DNA of 64,000 nt from Bacillota bacterium (GTDB lineage Bacteria > Bacillota > Clostridia > Lachnospirales > Anaerotignaceae): the NCBI GenBank assembly GCA_021768705.1, contig JAETUG010000010.1, positions 1-64,000 of the forward strand, written 5' to 3'. The translations under genes and the position numbers were made by a program. Below the pieces are notes generated by a model. That model did no database searches, was not told the origin of the DNA, and saw nothing but the letters and a program-made list of their open reading frames with translations. Shown one piece after another: positions 50,167 to 60,525 of this stretch. The stretch's first letter is position 1; the number at the start of each line of letters is the position of its first letter.

Positions 50167-50907
50167 TTAAATCATACCTCCATCCAGTGTGATGATTTTG
50201 CCTGTTAGGAAATTTGCCCTTTGGCTGGCAAGAAAAACAGCCAGATCGCCCACCTCTTCGGGTTTGCCGAAACGCATGAGAGGAATTTCTTCTGCCAGTG
50301 CCTGCCGTTCTTCTTCAGAGAAGCAAGCGTTCATTTCCGTATCGATGACACCGCAGGAAATGGCATTGACCCGAATGTTGGAGGGCCCCAGTTCCTTTGC
50401 CATGGCTTTGGTAAAGGCATTGATAGCACCCTTTGAGGCGGAATAGACCGCTTCACAGGAAGCACCTACTTCTCCCCACATGGAGGAGATATTGAGGATG
50501 ATTCCATCTTTTTTATGCACCATAGCAGGCACGGCAAGATGGGTGCAGTTGAGGGCAGATTCCAGATTGACAGAAAGGATGCGCTGCCATTGGGCCGGAG
50601 TCATATCGGTGAAAAGACCGATATGGGAAATGCCTGCGTTATTGACTAAAATATCTACAGAGCCAAATTCTTTTTCGATCTCCGCGAAAAGCTCTCTGCA
50701 TGTTTCGTAGTCGGAAACGTCTGCCAAAAGGGCAAGGACGGGGATATGTTCCTTTTCTAATATGGCCTTGGTCTCTTCCAGCTGGGCGATGCTTTTGGAT
50801 GCATTCAGCACCACATTGCACCCGGCATGGCCAAAGGCCAAAGCAATGGCTTTGCCGATGCCCCTGGAAGAGCCGGTGACCAGTACCGTTTTATTTTTTA
50901 AATTCAT
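50167..50907 (-). CDS. SDR family oxidoreductase (FabG-like)
   Basis: VLVTGSSRGIGKAIAL, NNAG, SSMWGEVGASCEAVYSASKGAINAFTK, IITLDGGMI. Confidence 0.95.
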   Translation of the reverse strand: MNLKNKTVLVTGSSRGIGKAIALAFGHAGCNVVLNASKSIAQLEETKAILEKEHIPVLALLADVSDYETCRELFAEIEKEFGSVDILVNNAGISHIGLFTDMTPAQWQRILSVNLESALNCTHLAVPAMVHKKDGIILNISSMWGEVGASCEAVYSASKGAINAFTKAMAKELGPSNIRVNAISCGVIDTEMNACFSEEERQALAEEIPLMRFGKPEEVGDLAVFLASQRANFLTGKIITLDGGMI

Positions 50908-50934
50908 AGTTTCACAGCCTTTCTAAAAGCGGAG

Positions 50935-51019
50935 AAAAGCATTTCAGTTCCTGCACTGATTGTTTTGCTTGCAAGGAGCGCTCAATGAGTAAGGCAAAGC
51001 CTTACGAATGCTTTTTTTT
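50935..51019. repeat. Intergenic hairpin repeat, copy E2
   Basis: AAAAGCATTTCA...ATGAGTAAGGCAAAGCCTTACGAATGCTTTTTTTT; outer AAAGCATT/AATGCTTT stem and GTAAGGC-AAA-GCCTTAC hairpin. Confidence 0.6.
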
Positions 51020-51138
51020 GTATATTATTCTAAAGGAATTTTTAAGAATTTACAAGGTGGGATTTCCGTTGGCTTTTGGGGAATGTTGTGATATAATGGC
51101 TCATTACAAAGGGTATGTATTTGGAAAGGATGAATCAG

Positions 51139-52035
51139 ATGAGAAACGAAATATACAATAGGGAGTGGAGATGGATCGAGCAGCTTTCTGCGGCATTCCA
51201 TGTGTTTTCTGCAAATATCAGCTCTGTGATCAAAGTGATGGCGATCATTTTTTTGCCGATCAGCCTGCTGCAGGTCATTATTGGTGATCGTATGATGTCT
51301 GCCTACACGGTGTTTCAGCAAATCATTCCTGTAGGAAATACGACGGCGCATGTGGATGCGTCTCTTTTGATGGATACCACTTATCAGATATTGATCAATT
51401 ATGGGCTGCTGTATATGGTATCTTTATTTTTGGAGCCTGTAGGCGTGATCGCCATTGCAAAGGTTGTAAAGCAATATATCGATGGGAAAGAGGTTTCCAT
51501 GGGGCAGGCTTTGTCGGAAGCTTTTTCCCTGATGCCTACCATCATTGTAACTGGTATCATTTATGGCGTACTGGTATTTTTGGGCAGTATTGTGATCGTT
51601 CCAGGCGTTTATTTCAGCATTGCATGGGGATTTTATCTCTTCTGTATTGGTTTGAGCGGGAAAAAAGGCTGGGCTGCTCTGAAATATAGTAAAGAGCTTG
51701 TAAAAGGGAAATGGTGGAGAACCTTCGCTTACCTGTGGCTTTTGAGCATCGTTGCAATGCTGTGGAATTCTGTATTCCAACTGATTTATGTCTTTGTACC
51801 AGCAGGCACTGCCAGTGACATCCTGTATCAGTTCCTATGTTATTTCTCCCTGGCTTTTGTTGCTACAGGGGAAACGCTGCTGTTTATCAACCGAGAAGCC
51901 ATTACCTTTGGGGTGCACCCTGCGGTGGATGCCCCTGTGGCAGAAATGCCCGAAGAAAATAGACCTGTGGAATCGGTGGAAGGCACTGTAGAAGGGGAAC
52001 CTGTGGAACAAAATGAAGAAAAGAAAGACGAATGA
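51139..52035 (+). CDS. Multi-pass membrane protein of unknown function
   Basis: About 6 TM segments, acidic C-terminal tail; ATG 51139. Confidence 0.7.
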   Translation: MRNEIYNREWRWIEQLSAAFHVFSANISSVIKVMAIIFLPISLLQVIIGDRMMSAYTVFQQIIPVGNTTAHVDASLLMDTTYQILINYGLLYMVSLFLEPVGVIAIAKVVKQYIDGKEVSMGQALSEAFSLMPTIIVTGIIYGVLVFLGSIVIVPGVYFSIAWGFYLFCIGLSGKKGWAALKYSKELVKGKWWRTFAYLWLLSIVAMLWNSVFQLIYVFVPAGTASDILYQFLCYFSLAFVATGETLLFINREAITFGVHPAVDAPVAEMPEENRPVESVEGTVEGEPVEQNEEKKDE

Positions 52036-52045
52036 TGAATAACGG

Positions 52046-52083
52046 AAAACGCTCCAATGTCATACAACATTGGGGCGTTTTTT
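52046..52083 (+). terminator. Rho-independent terminator
   Basis: AAAACGCTCCAATGT-CATAC-AACATTGGGGCGTTTTTT. Confidence 0.88.
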
Positions 52084-52177
52084 GTCCCGTTTTTGCGAAA
52101 AAGAACTAGGAAAGTTTTTGTTTTTTTGATATACTGAAATGGTAGGCACAAATGTAGTAAGAATAGAGGTGCGGTTT

Positions 52178-54154
52178 ATGTATTCTGGTAATAGCCACTT
52201 TTCGACAGAAGAAATGAAATATTTGAAACTGCTGGCGAATCAGTATAAAGATATCAATAGTGCGGCAACAGAGATCATCAATCTGAAGGCGATCCTGAAC
52301 CTGCCCAAAGGGACGGAACACTTTGTTTCCGATATCCATGGGGAAGCGGATTCCTTCAGCCATGTACTGCGAAATGCTTCCGGTGTTATCAAAAATCAGA
52401 TCAGTGCGATTTTTGGGGAAAGCCTGCGCAGCAGTGAAAAGAAATCTCTGGCGACGCTGATCTATTATCCCGAAAAGAAACTGGAGCAGATGGCGGAAAC
52501 AGAGGAAGAACTGGAAGAATGGTATAAGATCACTCTGCACAGACTGGTAAAGATCTGCAAGGTGGTTTCTTCCAAATATACTCGTTCGAAAGTAAGAAAA
52601 GCACTGCCCAAGGAATTTGCTTATATCATTGAAGAACTGCTGCACGAAAACAGTGCCAGTGTCGATAAAGATATGTACTATACAGAAATCATACATACAA
52701 TCATCGATCTGGGGCAGGCGGATCGTTTCATTATCGCCATGTGCAATCTGATCCAGAGACTGGCTATCGATCAGCTCCATGTCATCGGCGATATCTACGA
52801 CAGAGGTCCTCATGCTGCTCGTATTATGGATATTCTGGCAAATTATCATTCTGTAGACATCCAGTGGGGCAACCACGATATTGCATGGATGGGGGCGGCT
52901 GCCGGCTGTCAGGCGTTGATCTGTAATGTTCTGCGTATTCAGACAAGATATGCCAACCTGGATACCATCGAAGAAGATTACGGCATCAATCTGCTGCCTC
53001 TGGCAACCTTTGCCATGGAAAAATATGCAGATGACCCTTGTGAACAGTTCAAACCCAAGGCAGATGAGGTGCTGAGCGATAAAGACTTCAAATTGATCGC
53101 AAAAATGCATAAGGCGATCTCCATTATGCAGTGGAAGATGGAAGCGCAGATCATCAAGCGTCATCCTGAATTCCATATGGAAAACAGATTGCTGTTGGAT
53201 AAGATCGATTTTGAAAAAGGCACGATTGTGATCGAAGGTGTGGAATATCCTATGAACGATATGAATTTCCCTACCATCGACCCCAAAGACCCTTATGCGC
53301 TGACACCGGAAGAACAGGAAGTGATGGATAAGGTAAAATCTTCCTTTGTCAACAGTGAAAAGCTGCAGCAGCATATTCGTGTGCTGTATCATAAAGGCAG
53401 TATGTATACCATTTTCAATTCCAACCTGCTGTTCCATGGCGGCATCCCTATGAATGAGGATGGCACCCTGAAAACAGTTACCTTCCGCGGCAAGCAGTAC
53501 AGCGGCAAGGAATATCTGGATGCAGTGGAAAGAACCATGCGCGAAGGCTATTTCAATAAGGCTCATACCAATGCAAAGCGTGAATGTATGGATATCATCT
53601 GGTATATGTGGTGCGGCGAGGATTCTCCTCTGTTTGGCAAAAAGAAGATGACAACATTCGAACGTTATTTTATCGACGATAAGGCTACCCATAAAGAAGT
53701 CAGCAATCCTTACTATTCCCTGCGAAATGAAGAAGCAGTATGTAAGCGTGTGCTGGAGGCCTTTGGTCTGGAACCTGATGCGTCCCACATTGTAAATGGT
53801 CATGTTCCTGTTAAGGTAGTGAAGGGGGAAAGTCCCATCAAGGCCAATGGCAGACTGTTCGTGATCGACGGTGGTTTCTCTAAGGCATACCAGAAGGTAA
53901 CAGGTATCGCAGGTTATACCCTGATTTATAACTCTCACGGCATGGTGTTGGTATCCCATGAACCCTTTGTATCTACAGATATTGCTATCGCAGAAGAAAA
54001 AGATATCCTGTCCTCCACTGTTGCACTGCAGTATACACAGGATCGTATCCGTGTCAGAGATACAGATATCGGTAAGAAACTGCAGGAAAGCATCGATGAA
54101 CTGGAAAAACTGTTGTACGCATACCAGAATGGTATCATCAAAGAACAGCAGTGA
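52178..54154 (+). CDS. fbp: Fructose-1,6-bisphosphatase, class III
   Basis: [50 protein letters not shown]. Confidence 0.96.
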   Translation: MYSGNSHFSTEEMKYLKLLANQYKDINSAATEIINLKAILNLPKGTEHFVSDIHGEADSFSHVLRNASGVIKNQISAIFGESLRSSEKKSLATLIYYPEKKLEQMAETEEELEEWYKITLHRLVKICKVVSSKYTRSKVRKALPKEFAYIIEELLHENSASVDKDMYYTEIIHTIIDLGQADRFIIAMCNLIQRLAIDQLHVIGDIYDRGPHAARIMDILANYHSVDIQWGNHDIAWMGAAAGCQALICNVLRIQTRYANLDTIEEDYGINLLPLATFAMEKYADDPCEQFKPKADEVLSDKDFKLIAKMHKAISIMQWKMEAQIIKRHPEFHMENRLLLDKIDFEKGTIVIEGVEYPMNDMNFPTIDPKDPYALTPEEQEVMDKVKSSFVNSEKLQQHIRVLYHKGSMYTIFNSNLLFHGGIPMNEDGTLKTVTFRGKQYSGKEYLDAVERTMREGYFNKAHTNAKRECMDIIWYMWCGEDSPLFGKKKMTTFERYFIDDKATHKEVSNPYYSLRNEEAVCKRVLEAFGLEPDASHIVNGHVPVKVVKGESPIKANGRLFVIDGGFSKAYQKVTGIAGYTLIYNSHGMVLVSHEPFVSTDIAIAEEKDILSSTVALQYTQDRIRVRDTDIGKKLQESIDELEKLLYAYQNGIIKEQQ

Positions 54155-54342
54155 TCGAATATATAAGAAAGACTCCTCATTGTAGGGGTTTTTCTTTTTT
54201 TGCATTATGAGAAAACATATTTATTTAATATGAATAAAAGGTATTTGTTAATTGGATTATTTTTTAGTATAAATTGACAAATATTTAGAAAGGTGTTATG
54301 CTAAATGCAAGTAAATTGCAATTTTAAAAGGAGGTCTTGTTT

Positions 54343-55866
54343 ATGTCTTATAGTCCTTTATTAGGTTCTTCCTTCAATAGAACAAAACTGCGGGATCCAG
54401 CCCATGTGAGCAGCTTTTCCGGTATGTGTTCTATGTGTACAGCAGATTGCGTAGGTACTTGCGAAATCGGTATTTCCGCTGTACGCGGTGCAGATGCAGT
54501 ATATCCCACTACCACAGGGGATAACCAGGTGGCATCGGAAAAAGTATACCCTATCGATTATTCCCATTTCAATATCAATGGTCGTGTATTTGGTGCAGTG
54601 GGGGCAGAAGCGGATTCTGACAAAGCGACGATCCGTGATGTGAACCTGGAAACAGAGATCGGCACTATCAACCCTGTCAAATTGAAACTGCCAATTGTTT
54701 TGCCTGCTCTGATTAAGCTAAATTGGCAGGATTACTTTGGGGGCGCAGCAATGGCCGGTGTTCTGACTGTGATTGGTGAAGGTTCTGTGACAAAAGACCC
54801 TACATTGAGACTGGAAAACGGCAAAGTGGTACATTGCCCCAAATTGGGAGAATTTTTGGATGCCTTTCGGAAATATTATCGTGGCTATGGTCAGATCATT
54901 TTGCAGGTGAATGTGGATGATGACCGCATTGGTGTGCCGGAATATGCCATCAAGGAATGCGGCTGCGAAGCCATTGAATTCAAATTTGGTCAGTCCGCAA
55001 AGGGGACACAGCCCGTCAACAGACTGGCAACCTTGGAAGCGGCATTGAAAGCCCAGGAACAGGGACTGCTGGTTTTGCCCGATCCTTCTGATCCAGAGGT
55101 ACAGGAAAGATATAATGCAGGCTTTGGGGAAAACTTCCGTTCTTATGCAAGACTGCCTATGTGGGATGAGCATTACCTGGTGCCCCGCATCAACCAGCTG
55201 CGGGAAATGGGTCTGAAAAATGTATATTTCAAGATGGCTGGCTACGACTATGCCGATCTGGAACACGTATTGCGGATTGCAGCGGAAGCTCAGGTGGATA
55301 TGGTGACCTTCGATGGTGCCGGCGGTGGTTCCGGTTACAGCCCCTGCAAGATGATGAACGAATGGTGTCTGCCTACGGTAGTGATGCAGAGCTATCTGAA
55401 CGATATTATGGCAAGACTGGAAAAAGAAGGTGTGACCCTGCCCCATATCGCAGTAACTGGCGGTTTTTCTATGGAAGATCAGGTTTATAAGGCACTGGCA
55501 TTGGGCGCACCTTATATCAGCGCAGTGGGCATTTGCCGTGCATCTATGGCAGCAGCTATGAGTGCCAAAAAGGTGGGCGAGTTGCTGGAAGCAGGTAAGC
55601 TGCCTGTGGAACTGCAGCGGTTTGGTTCCACAAAGGACGAACTGTTCCCTGATTTGAGAGAGCTGCGTAATATTTATGGCGAAGAAGCAAATAACTTTAG
55701 CACAGGGGCGGTAGGTGTTTATTCCTACCTAAACAGGATCGCTTTTGGTCTGAAGCATTTTGCAGCACTGAATCGTAAATTCGATTTGAAATACATAGAG
55801 AAAAATGATATCTTCCCCCTGACCAGAGATGCGAAGGATATCATGGATGGCAAGTGGATGAAATAA
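54343..55866 (+). CDS. FMN-binding glutamate synthase-like protein with N-terminal Cys cluster
   Basis: GltS FMN-domain motifs (DMVTFDGAGGGSGYSP, PHIAVTGGFSMEDQVYKALALGAPYISAVGICRASMAAA); N-terminal CSMCTADCVGTC. Confidence 0.85.
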   Translation: MSYSPLLGSSFNRTKLRDPAHVSSFSGMCSMCTADCVGTCEIGISAVRGADAVYPTTTGDNQVASEKVYPIDYSHFNINGRVFGAVGAEADSDKATIRDVNLETEIGTINPVKLKLPIVLPALIKLNWQDYFGGAAMAGVLTVIGEGSVTKDPTLRLENGKVVHCPKLGEFLDAFRKYYRGYGQIILQVNVDDDRIGVPEYAIKECGCEAIEFKFGQSAKGTQPVNRLATLEAALKAQEQGLLVLPDPSDPEVQERYNAGFGENFRSYARLPMWDEHYLVPRINQLREMGLKNVYFKMAGYDYADLEHVLRIAAEAQVDMVTFDGAGGGSGYSPCKMMNEWCLPTVVMQSYLNDIMARLEKEGVTLPHIAVTGGFSMEDQVYKALALGAPYISAVGICRASMAAAMSAKKVGELLEAGKLPVELQRFGSTKDELFPDLRELRNIYGEEANNFSTGAVGVYSYLNRIAFGLKHFAALNRKFDLKYIEKNDIFPLTRDAKDIMDGKWMK

Positions 55867-55874
55867 GACGGGAA

Positions 55875-55903
55875 AAAAAGAGCCTCAGATGAGGCTCTTT
55901 TTT
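55875..55903. terminator. Bidirectional terminator
   Basis: AAAAAGAGCCTC-AGAT-GAGGCTCTTTTTT. Confidence 0.88.
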
Positions 55904-55908
55904 GATGC

Positions 55909-56352
55909 TCAGTTTAAAATGCTTTCGTAAAACTTGACTGCGCCTTCCAGATCGCCCTGATCGGGATGGCCTTTGGCAATACCGCCGATGAGCTTGAAGG
56001 GACCGTAAGTGTCGAAGCCCAGGCAGCCATATTCCCCCAGAATTTCAGCATCTCTGCCCAGGACAGCCTTGCGGATGGCAGCGGTATATCCTTTTTTCTT
56101 TGCGCCGCAGGTATAGAGGAAAAAGACCTTTTTCTTCAGAGGCAGATTTTGTTCTGCAAATTGCAGAAGCATTTTCTGGAATTTGGAAAAATAAATGCCG
56201 GAAGCAAAGCCGATCAGGTCGTATTCTTCCAGAGAAACGGGGATGGGCTGTGTGATATCCACCAGAGTGACATTGTGCTTTTCCACAATGGCATCCAGCA
56301 GTTTTTTCGTGTTGCCATGATGTGTGGAATAGTATAAGATCGCTGTTTTCAT
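55909..56352 (-). CDS. Flavodoxin family protein
   Basis: MKTAILYYSTHHGNTKKLLDAI FMN phosphate loop, YDLIGFASGIYFSKF. Confidence 0.85.
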   Translation of the reverse strand: MKTAILYYSTHHGNTKKLLDAIVEKHNVTLVDITQPIPVSLEEYDLIGFASGIYFSKFQKMLLQFAEQNLPLKKKVFFLYTCGAKKKGYTAAIRKAVLGRDAEILGEYGCLGFDTYGPFKLIGGIAKGHPDQGDLEGAVKFYESILN

Positions 56353-56411
56353 GGAGATCCTCCTTGCTTTTTGATGGTATATAAAATATACTATATATGA
56401 AAAATAAGAGC

Positions 56412-56436
56412 AAGTACGCAGTTTGGATGTACTTGG
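56412..56436. promoter_or_regulatory. Candidate HxlR operator
   Basis: CAAGTAC-N11-GTACTTG between divergent flavodoxin and hxlR genes. Confidence 0.55.
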
Positions 56437-56462
56437 TATAGAAAAGGATACCGGAGGGACGT

Positions 56463-56831
56463 ATGGAAAAGGATTTGACGGCGGAAGAATATCTGCAAAG
56501 GATATTGCATGACGAAGTGCGGGAGGATTGCCCCATGCGGCGGACATTGGAATTGCTCAGTGGAAAATGGCGGACGCATATCATTTTTGAGCTTTGCAAA
56601 AAGCCATCTTGCCGCTTCGTGGAATTGAAAAAGGCGGTGCCCCGTATCACCAACACCATGCTGACCAATACTTTGCGGGATCTGGAAGGTTTTGGCATCG
56701 TCCATCGGGAACAATTTAATGAAATTCCCCCTAGAGTGGAATATTCCCTGACAGAGAAGGGCAAAGCCCTGTTGCCGGCTTTTTTTGAATTGGCAAAATG
56801 GGGCGAAGCCTATCTGGAACAGGAGCATTGA
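56463..56831 (+). CDS. HxlR family transcriptional regulator
   Basis: CPMRRTLELLSGKWRTHIIFEL...RFVELKKAVPRITNTMLTNTLRDLE. Confidence 0.95.
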   Translation: MEKDLTAEEYLQRILHDEVREDCPMRRTLELLSGKWRTHIIFELCKKPSCRFVELKKAVPRITNTMLTNTLRDLEGFGIVHREQFNEIPPRVEYSLTEKGKALLPAFFELAKWGEAYLEQEH

Positions 56832-56903
56832 GCGTTCCCCCAAAATATGATATACTGATATAATAGGAATCATATGTACAAAACTTTAAATGGAGCTAAC
56901 AAT

Positions 56904-59276
56904 ATGAATGAAAAAGCATTGCATACTTTAGAATATGACAAGATCATACAAAAACTGGTGAGTTATGCGGTTTCTCCTATGGCAAAGGAACGGGCGGCAG
57001 CCCTGCGTCCTTCTTCTGCCATGAGTGATATCATCATTTGGCAGCAGGAAACCACAGAAGCGACCGCTATGATCTTGAAAAAAGGCACACCTTCCTTTGG
57101 TGGGTTTCGGGAAATCCGTCCTCAATTGAAGCGTGCTTCTATGGCAGGGGTTCTTTCCGTTGCAGAATTGATGGCCATTGGTGAATTTGCTTATGTTTGC
57201 CGCAAGGTGAAAAACTACGCCAGAAAAGAAAATAAAATGGAGATTTACGAGAGACTGGATGAGTATTTCGACCTGATCATCCCTCTGGATAAATTGGAGA
57301 ATGAAATCAGCCGTTGTATCCTTTCTGAAACGGAGATTGCCGATGATGCCAGCTCTGGTTTGCGAAGCGTCCGCAAGGAAATCAAAATTTCCAACGAACG
57401 TGTGAAAGACCATCTGAATAGTATCATTTCTTCCTCTGCCTACAGAAATATGCTGCAGGATTTTGTAATCACCATCAGAAATGACAGATATTGCGTGCCT
57501 GTCAAGGCGGAATACAGAAGTTCTTTCCCTGGCATGATTCACGATCAGTCTAATACGGGTTCTACGCTGTTCATGGAGCCTTTGAGCGTCATCCAGCTGA
57601 ACAACAAGATCAAGGAACTGCAGGCGAAGGAAAAAGAGGAGATCGAAAAGATTCTGCTGATGCTGTCTGATCTGGTGACAGCCCACGCCATTGCTATCGA
57701 GGGCAACTTGGAACTGCTGACACAGCTGGATTTTATCTTTGCAAAAGCGGCACTTTCTCTTTCTATGGATGGGACACAGCCCATGTTCAATACAAAGGGT
57801 TATATCAATATCCACAAAGGCAGACATCCTCTGTTGGACCAGAAAACAGTGGTGCCTACGGATATTTATCTGGGTAAGGAGTTCACCACACTGCTGATTA
57901 CCGGCCCAAATACCGGCGGTAAGACGGTAGCACTGAAAACATTGGGCCTATTTTCCCTGATGGGGCAGGCAGGTCTGCATATTCCTGCCTTCGATAATTC
58001 CCAGTTGGCGGTATTTGATAATGTATTTGCAGATATCGGTGACGAACAAAGCATTGAGCAGAGCCTGTCTACCTTCTCCGCCCATATGACGAATATCGTC
58101 CGTATTATGGATGAGGTTACAGATGATTCGCTGGTACTGTTTGATGAATTGGGCGCAGGCACAGACCCTACGGAGGGTGCCGCATTGGCGGTTGCCATCA
58201 TTCAGGCATTGCTGGAACGGAAGATCCGCACAGCGGTAACCACCCATTACAGCGAATTGAAGGTATTTGCCCTGTCTACAGAAGGGGTGGAAAATGCCTG
58301 CTGTGAATTCAGCGTGGAAACCTTAAGACCTACCTATAAACTGCTGATCGGTATTCCGGGGAAAAGTAATGCTTTCGCCATTTCCAAGCGGCTGGGACTG
58401 CAGGATTATATTCTGGACAGTGCGAAAGAATTTATCAGCCAGGATGAAGCCAGATTCGAGGATGTCATCACCGATCTGGAGATCAGCAAGAAATCTGTAA
58501 AATTTGAACAGGAAAGAGCGGAACAGTATCGTCGGGAAGCGGAAGAACTGAAAAAAGAAGTGGAACGGCAGAAAGAAAAAACCAAGGAGCAAAAGGAAAA
58601 GATCCTTGCCAAGGCAAGAGAAGAAGCCAAGCAGATTTATGCTCAGGCTAAGGAAGAAGCCGACAGTATCGTGAAAGAAATGAACAAGCAGGCGAAGGAA
58701 GCCAACAACCGCAACAAGGTTTTGGAGCAGCGACAGAAGCTGAACGAAAAGCTTTCTTCTATGCAGCAGGATTTCCTGAAATCCAAAAAGGTGAAGCCCA
58801 ACCACAAGGCACCTGAAAACCTGAAGCCCGGCGACAGGGTCTATGTCATCTCCTTCGATCAGAATGGCGAAGTGATCTCTGCGCCGGATAAGAATAAAGA
58901 AGTCATGGTGCAGATGGGTATGATGAAAATGAAAGTGTCTCTGGCGGAATTGATGCTGGACGATACTCCCAAGCCTAAGGAAAAACAGAAAAGACAGCAG
59001 CCTGCCAAAGCAAAGCTCTCCAAGAGCCAGTTTATTTCTGCGGAAATCGACTGCCGTGGGCAGCTGGTGGATGAGGCTGTTGCCAATATTGACAAATATA
59101 TCGATGATGCGTACCTGTCCGGCTTGAAACAGGTTGTGATCATCCACGGGAAGGGCACCGGTGCTCTGCGGGCAGGCGTGCAGCAATATCTGAAAATGAA
59201 TTCCCATGTGAAAAGCTTCCGTCCCGGTACCTTTGGGGAAGGGGAAGCAGGCGTTACCGTTGTAGAATTGAAATAA
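56904..59276 (+). CDS. mutS2: Endonuclease MutS2
   Basis: ITGPNTGGKTVALKTLGL, DELGAGTDPTEGAALA, C-terminal Smr domain DCRGQLVDEAV...IIHGKGTGALR. Confidence 0.97.
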   Translation: MNEKALHTLEYDKIIQKLVSYAVSPMAKERAAALRPSSAMSDIIIWQQETTEATAMILKKGTPSFGGFREIRPQLKRASMAGVLSVAELMAIGEFAYVCRKVKNYARKENKMEIYERLDEYFDLIIPLDKLENEISRCILSETEIADDASSGLRSVRKEIKISNERVKDHLNSIISSSAYRNMLQDFVITIRNDRYCVPVKAEYRSSFPGMIHDQSNTGSTLFMEPLSVIQLNNKIKELQAKEKEEIEKILLMLSDLVTAHAIAIEGNLELLTQLDFIFAKAALSLSMDGTQPMFNTKGYINIHKGRHPLLDQKTVVPTDIYLGKEFTTLLITGPNTGGKTVALKTLGLFSLMGQAGLHIPAFDNSQLAVFDNVFADIGDEQSIEQSLSTFSAHMTNIVRIMDEVTDDSLVLFDELGAGTDPTEGAALAVAIIQALLERKIRTAVTTHYSELKVFALSTEGVENACCEFSVETLRPTYKLLIGIPGKSNAFAISKRLGLQDYILDSAKEFISQDEARFEDVITDLEISKKSVKFEQERAEQYRREAEELKKEVERQKEKTKEQKEKILAKAREEAKQIYAQAKEEADSIVKEMNKQAKEANNRNKVLEQRQKLNEKLSSMQQDFLKSKKVKPNHKAPENLKPGDRVYVISFDQNGEVISAPDKNKEVMVQMGMMKMKVSLAELMLDDTPKPKEKQKRQQPAKAKLSKSQFISAEIDCRGQLVDEAVANIDKYIDDAYLSGLKQVVIIHGKGTGALRAGVQQYLKMNSHVKSFRPGTFGEGEAGVTVVELK

Positions 59277-59306
59277 CATTGGTTTGTGAAAAACGAGGTG
59301 AAGAAG

Positions 59307-59993
59307 ATGGGGAAACAAAGAATTCTGATCGTTGATGATGATATGCATATTGCGGAACTGATCTCTCTTTATATGATGAAGGAGGGATTTGAGACGCAGG
59401 AAGTGTATGATGGCAAGGAAGCGGTAAAGGCGGCGGAAAGCTTTGCCCCTGACCTGATCCTGCTTGATCTGATGCTGCCCGGTATGGATGGGTATCAGGT
59501 CTGCACAGAAGTCCGTAAGACCAGTCGTGTGCCCATCATCATGCTGACAGCCAAAGGCGAGACCTTTGATAAGGTGCTGGGGCTGGAATTGGGTGCAGAT
59601 GATTATATTGTGAAGCCCTTTGACCCCAAGGAATTGGTGGCAAGGGTGAAAGCGGTGCTCCGCAGATATGAACCCAAGCAGGATGAGGCAGATAAAAATG
59701 TGCTGAAGTTTGGGAATCTGGAAATCAATCTTTCCAATTATTCTGTGGTGTATCAGGGAAAAAGTCTGGATTTTCCTCCCAAAGAATTTGAACTGCTCAG
59801 CTTTCTGGCGCAGCACCCCAATCGGGTATTTACTAGAGAACAGCTGCTGGATCAAATCTGGGGATATGAATATGTGGGGGATACCAGAACGGTGGATGTG
59901 CATGTAAAGCGTATCCGTGAAAAGCTCAATGGTGAGGATGAATGGGGTATCCGTACCGTTTGGAGCGTTGGATATAAGTTTGGTCAAAAATAA
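59307..59993 (+). CDS. OmpR/PhoB-type response regulator
   Basis: ILIVDDDMHIAELI, LILLDLMLPGMDGYQV, winged helix RVFTREQLLDQIWGYEYVGDTRTVDVHVKRIREKL. Confidence 0.96.
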   Translation: MGKQRILIVDDDMHIAELISLYMMKEGFETQEVYDGKEAVKAAESFAPDLILLDLMLPGMDGYQVCTEVRKTSRVPIIMLTAKGETFDKVLGLELGADDYIVKPFDPKELVARVKAVLRRYEPKQDEADKNVLKFGNLEINLSNYSVVYQGKSLDFPPKEFELLSFLAQHPNRVFTREQLLDQIWGYEYVGDTRTVDVHVKRIREKLNGEDEWGIRTVWSVGYKFGQK

Positions 59994-60001
59994 GTAAATA
60001 A

Positions 60002-60036
60002 AAAAGGGGCGCTGATACAGGCGTCCCTTTTATGTA
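60002..60036. terminator. Bidirectional terminator
   Basis: AAAAAGGGGCGC-TGATACA-GGCGTCCCTTTT. Confidence 0.65.
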
Positions 60037-60045
60037 AGTCTGTAA

Positions 60046-60396
60046 TTATTCTTCTGTTTTTTCTTCGGAAGGTTTGGCTTCAGCAGGTGTTGCGTCCACA
60101 GGATTTTCTGTGGGTACGGCTTCGTTGGCTGTGTCTGCTGCAGGAATTTCTTCCGCCAGGCGGGCCTCTTCTGCCTTGCGGCGGGCCATTGCCTCTTTCC
60201 GCTGGGCTTCTTTGCGCATATTGGACCAGCGCAGCATGAAGCACAGGAGCAGAAGAAACAGGATCAGATAATGAAAGCTATTCATGTTTCCCCAATCGAT
60301 GCGGAAGATGACAAGGACAGCCAGAGCGATGAGGATCAGATCTGTGATCGGGAGCTTCTTTCTTTGGGGGGGTCTGTTCTGCATATTATTTTCCAT
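60046..60396 (-). CDS. Hypothetical membrane protein with charged/acidic tail
   Basis: Two hydrophobic segments, then a charged EAR-rich tail; lies between RR and HK genes on opposite strand; ATG 60396 preferred. Confidence 0.6.
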   Translation of the reverse strand: MENNMQNRPPQRKKLPITDLILIALAVLVIFRIDWGNMNSFHYLILFLLLLCFMLRWSNMRKEAQRKEAMARRKAEEARLAEEIPAADTANEAVPTENPVDATPAEAKPSEEKTEE

Positions 60397-60525
60397 AAGT
60401 AAGTACGAGGCGAAACTGCCTTTCTCCTTTCTGTAATTTTTTGTTTTTTTTAGAAAAAACAACTTTGTAAAACAGTATACCATTCTTTTATGGTTTTGTA
60501 ATGCTTTTTTGATAATTTTGGAGGA

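Noticed and set aside
52106-54205. 699-aa minus-strand ORF opposite fbp
   Set aside because: Antisense artefact; fbp sense motifs are unambiguous
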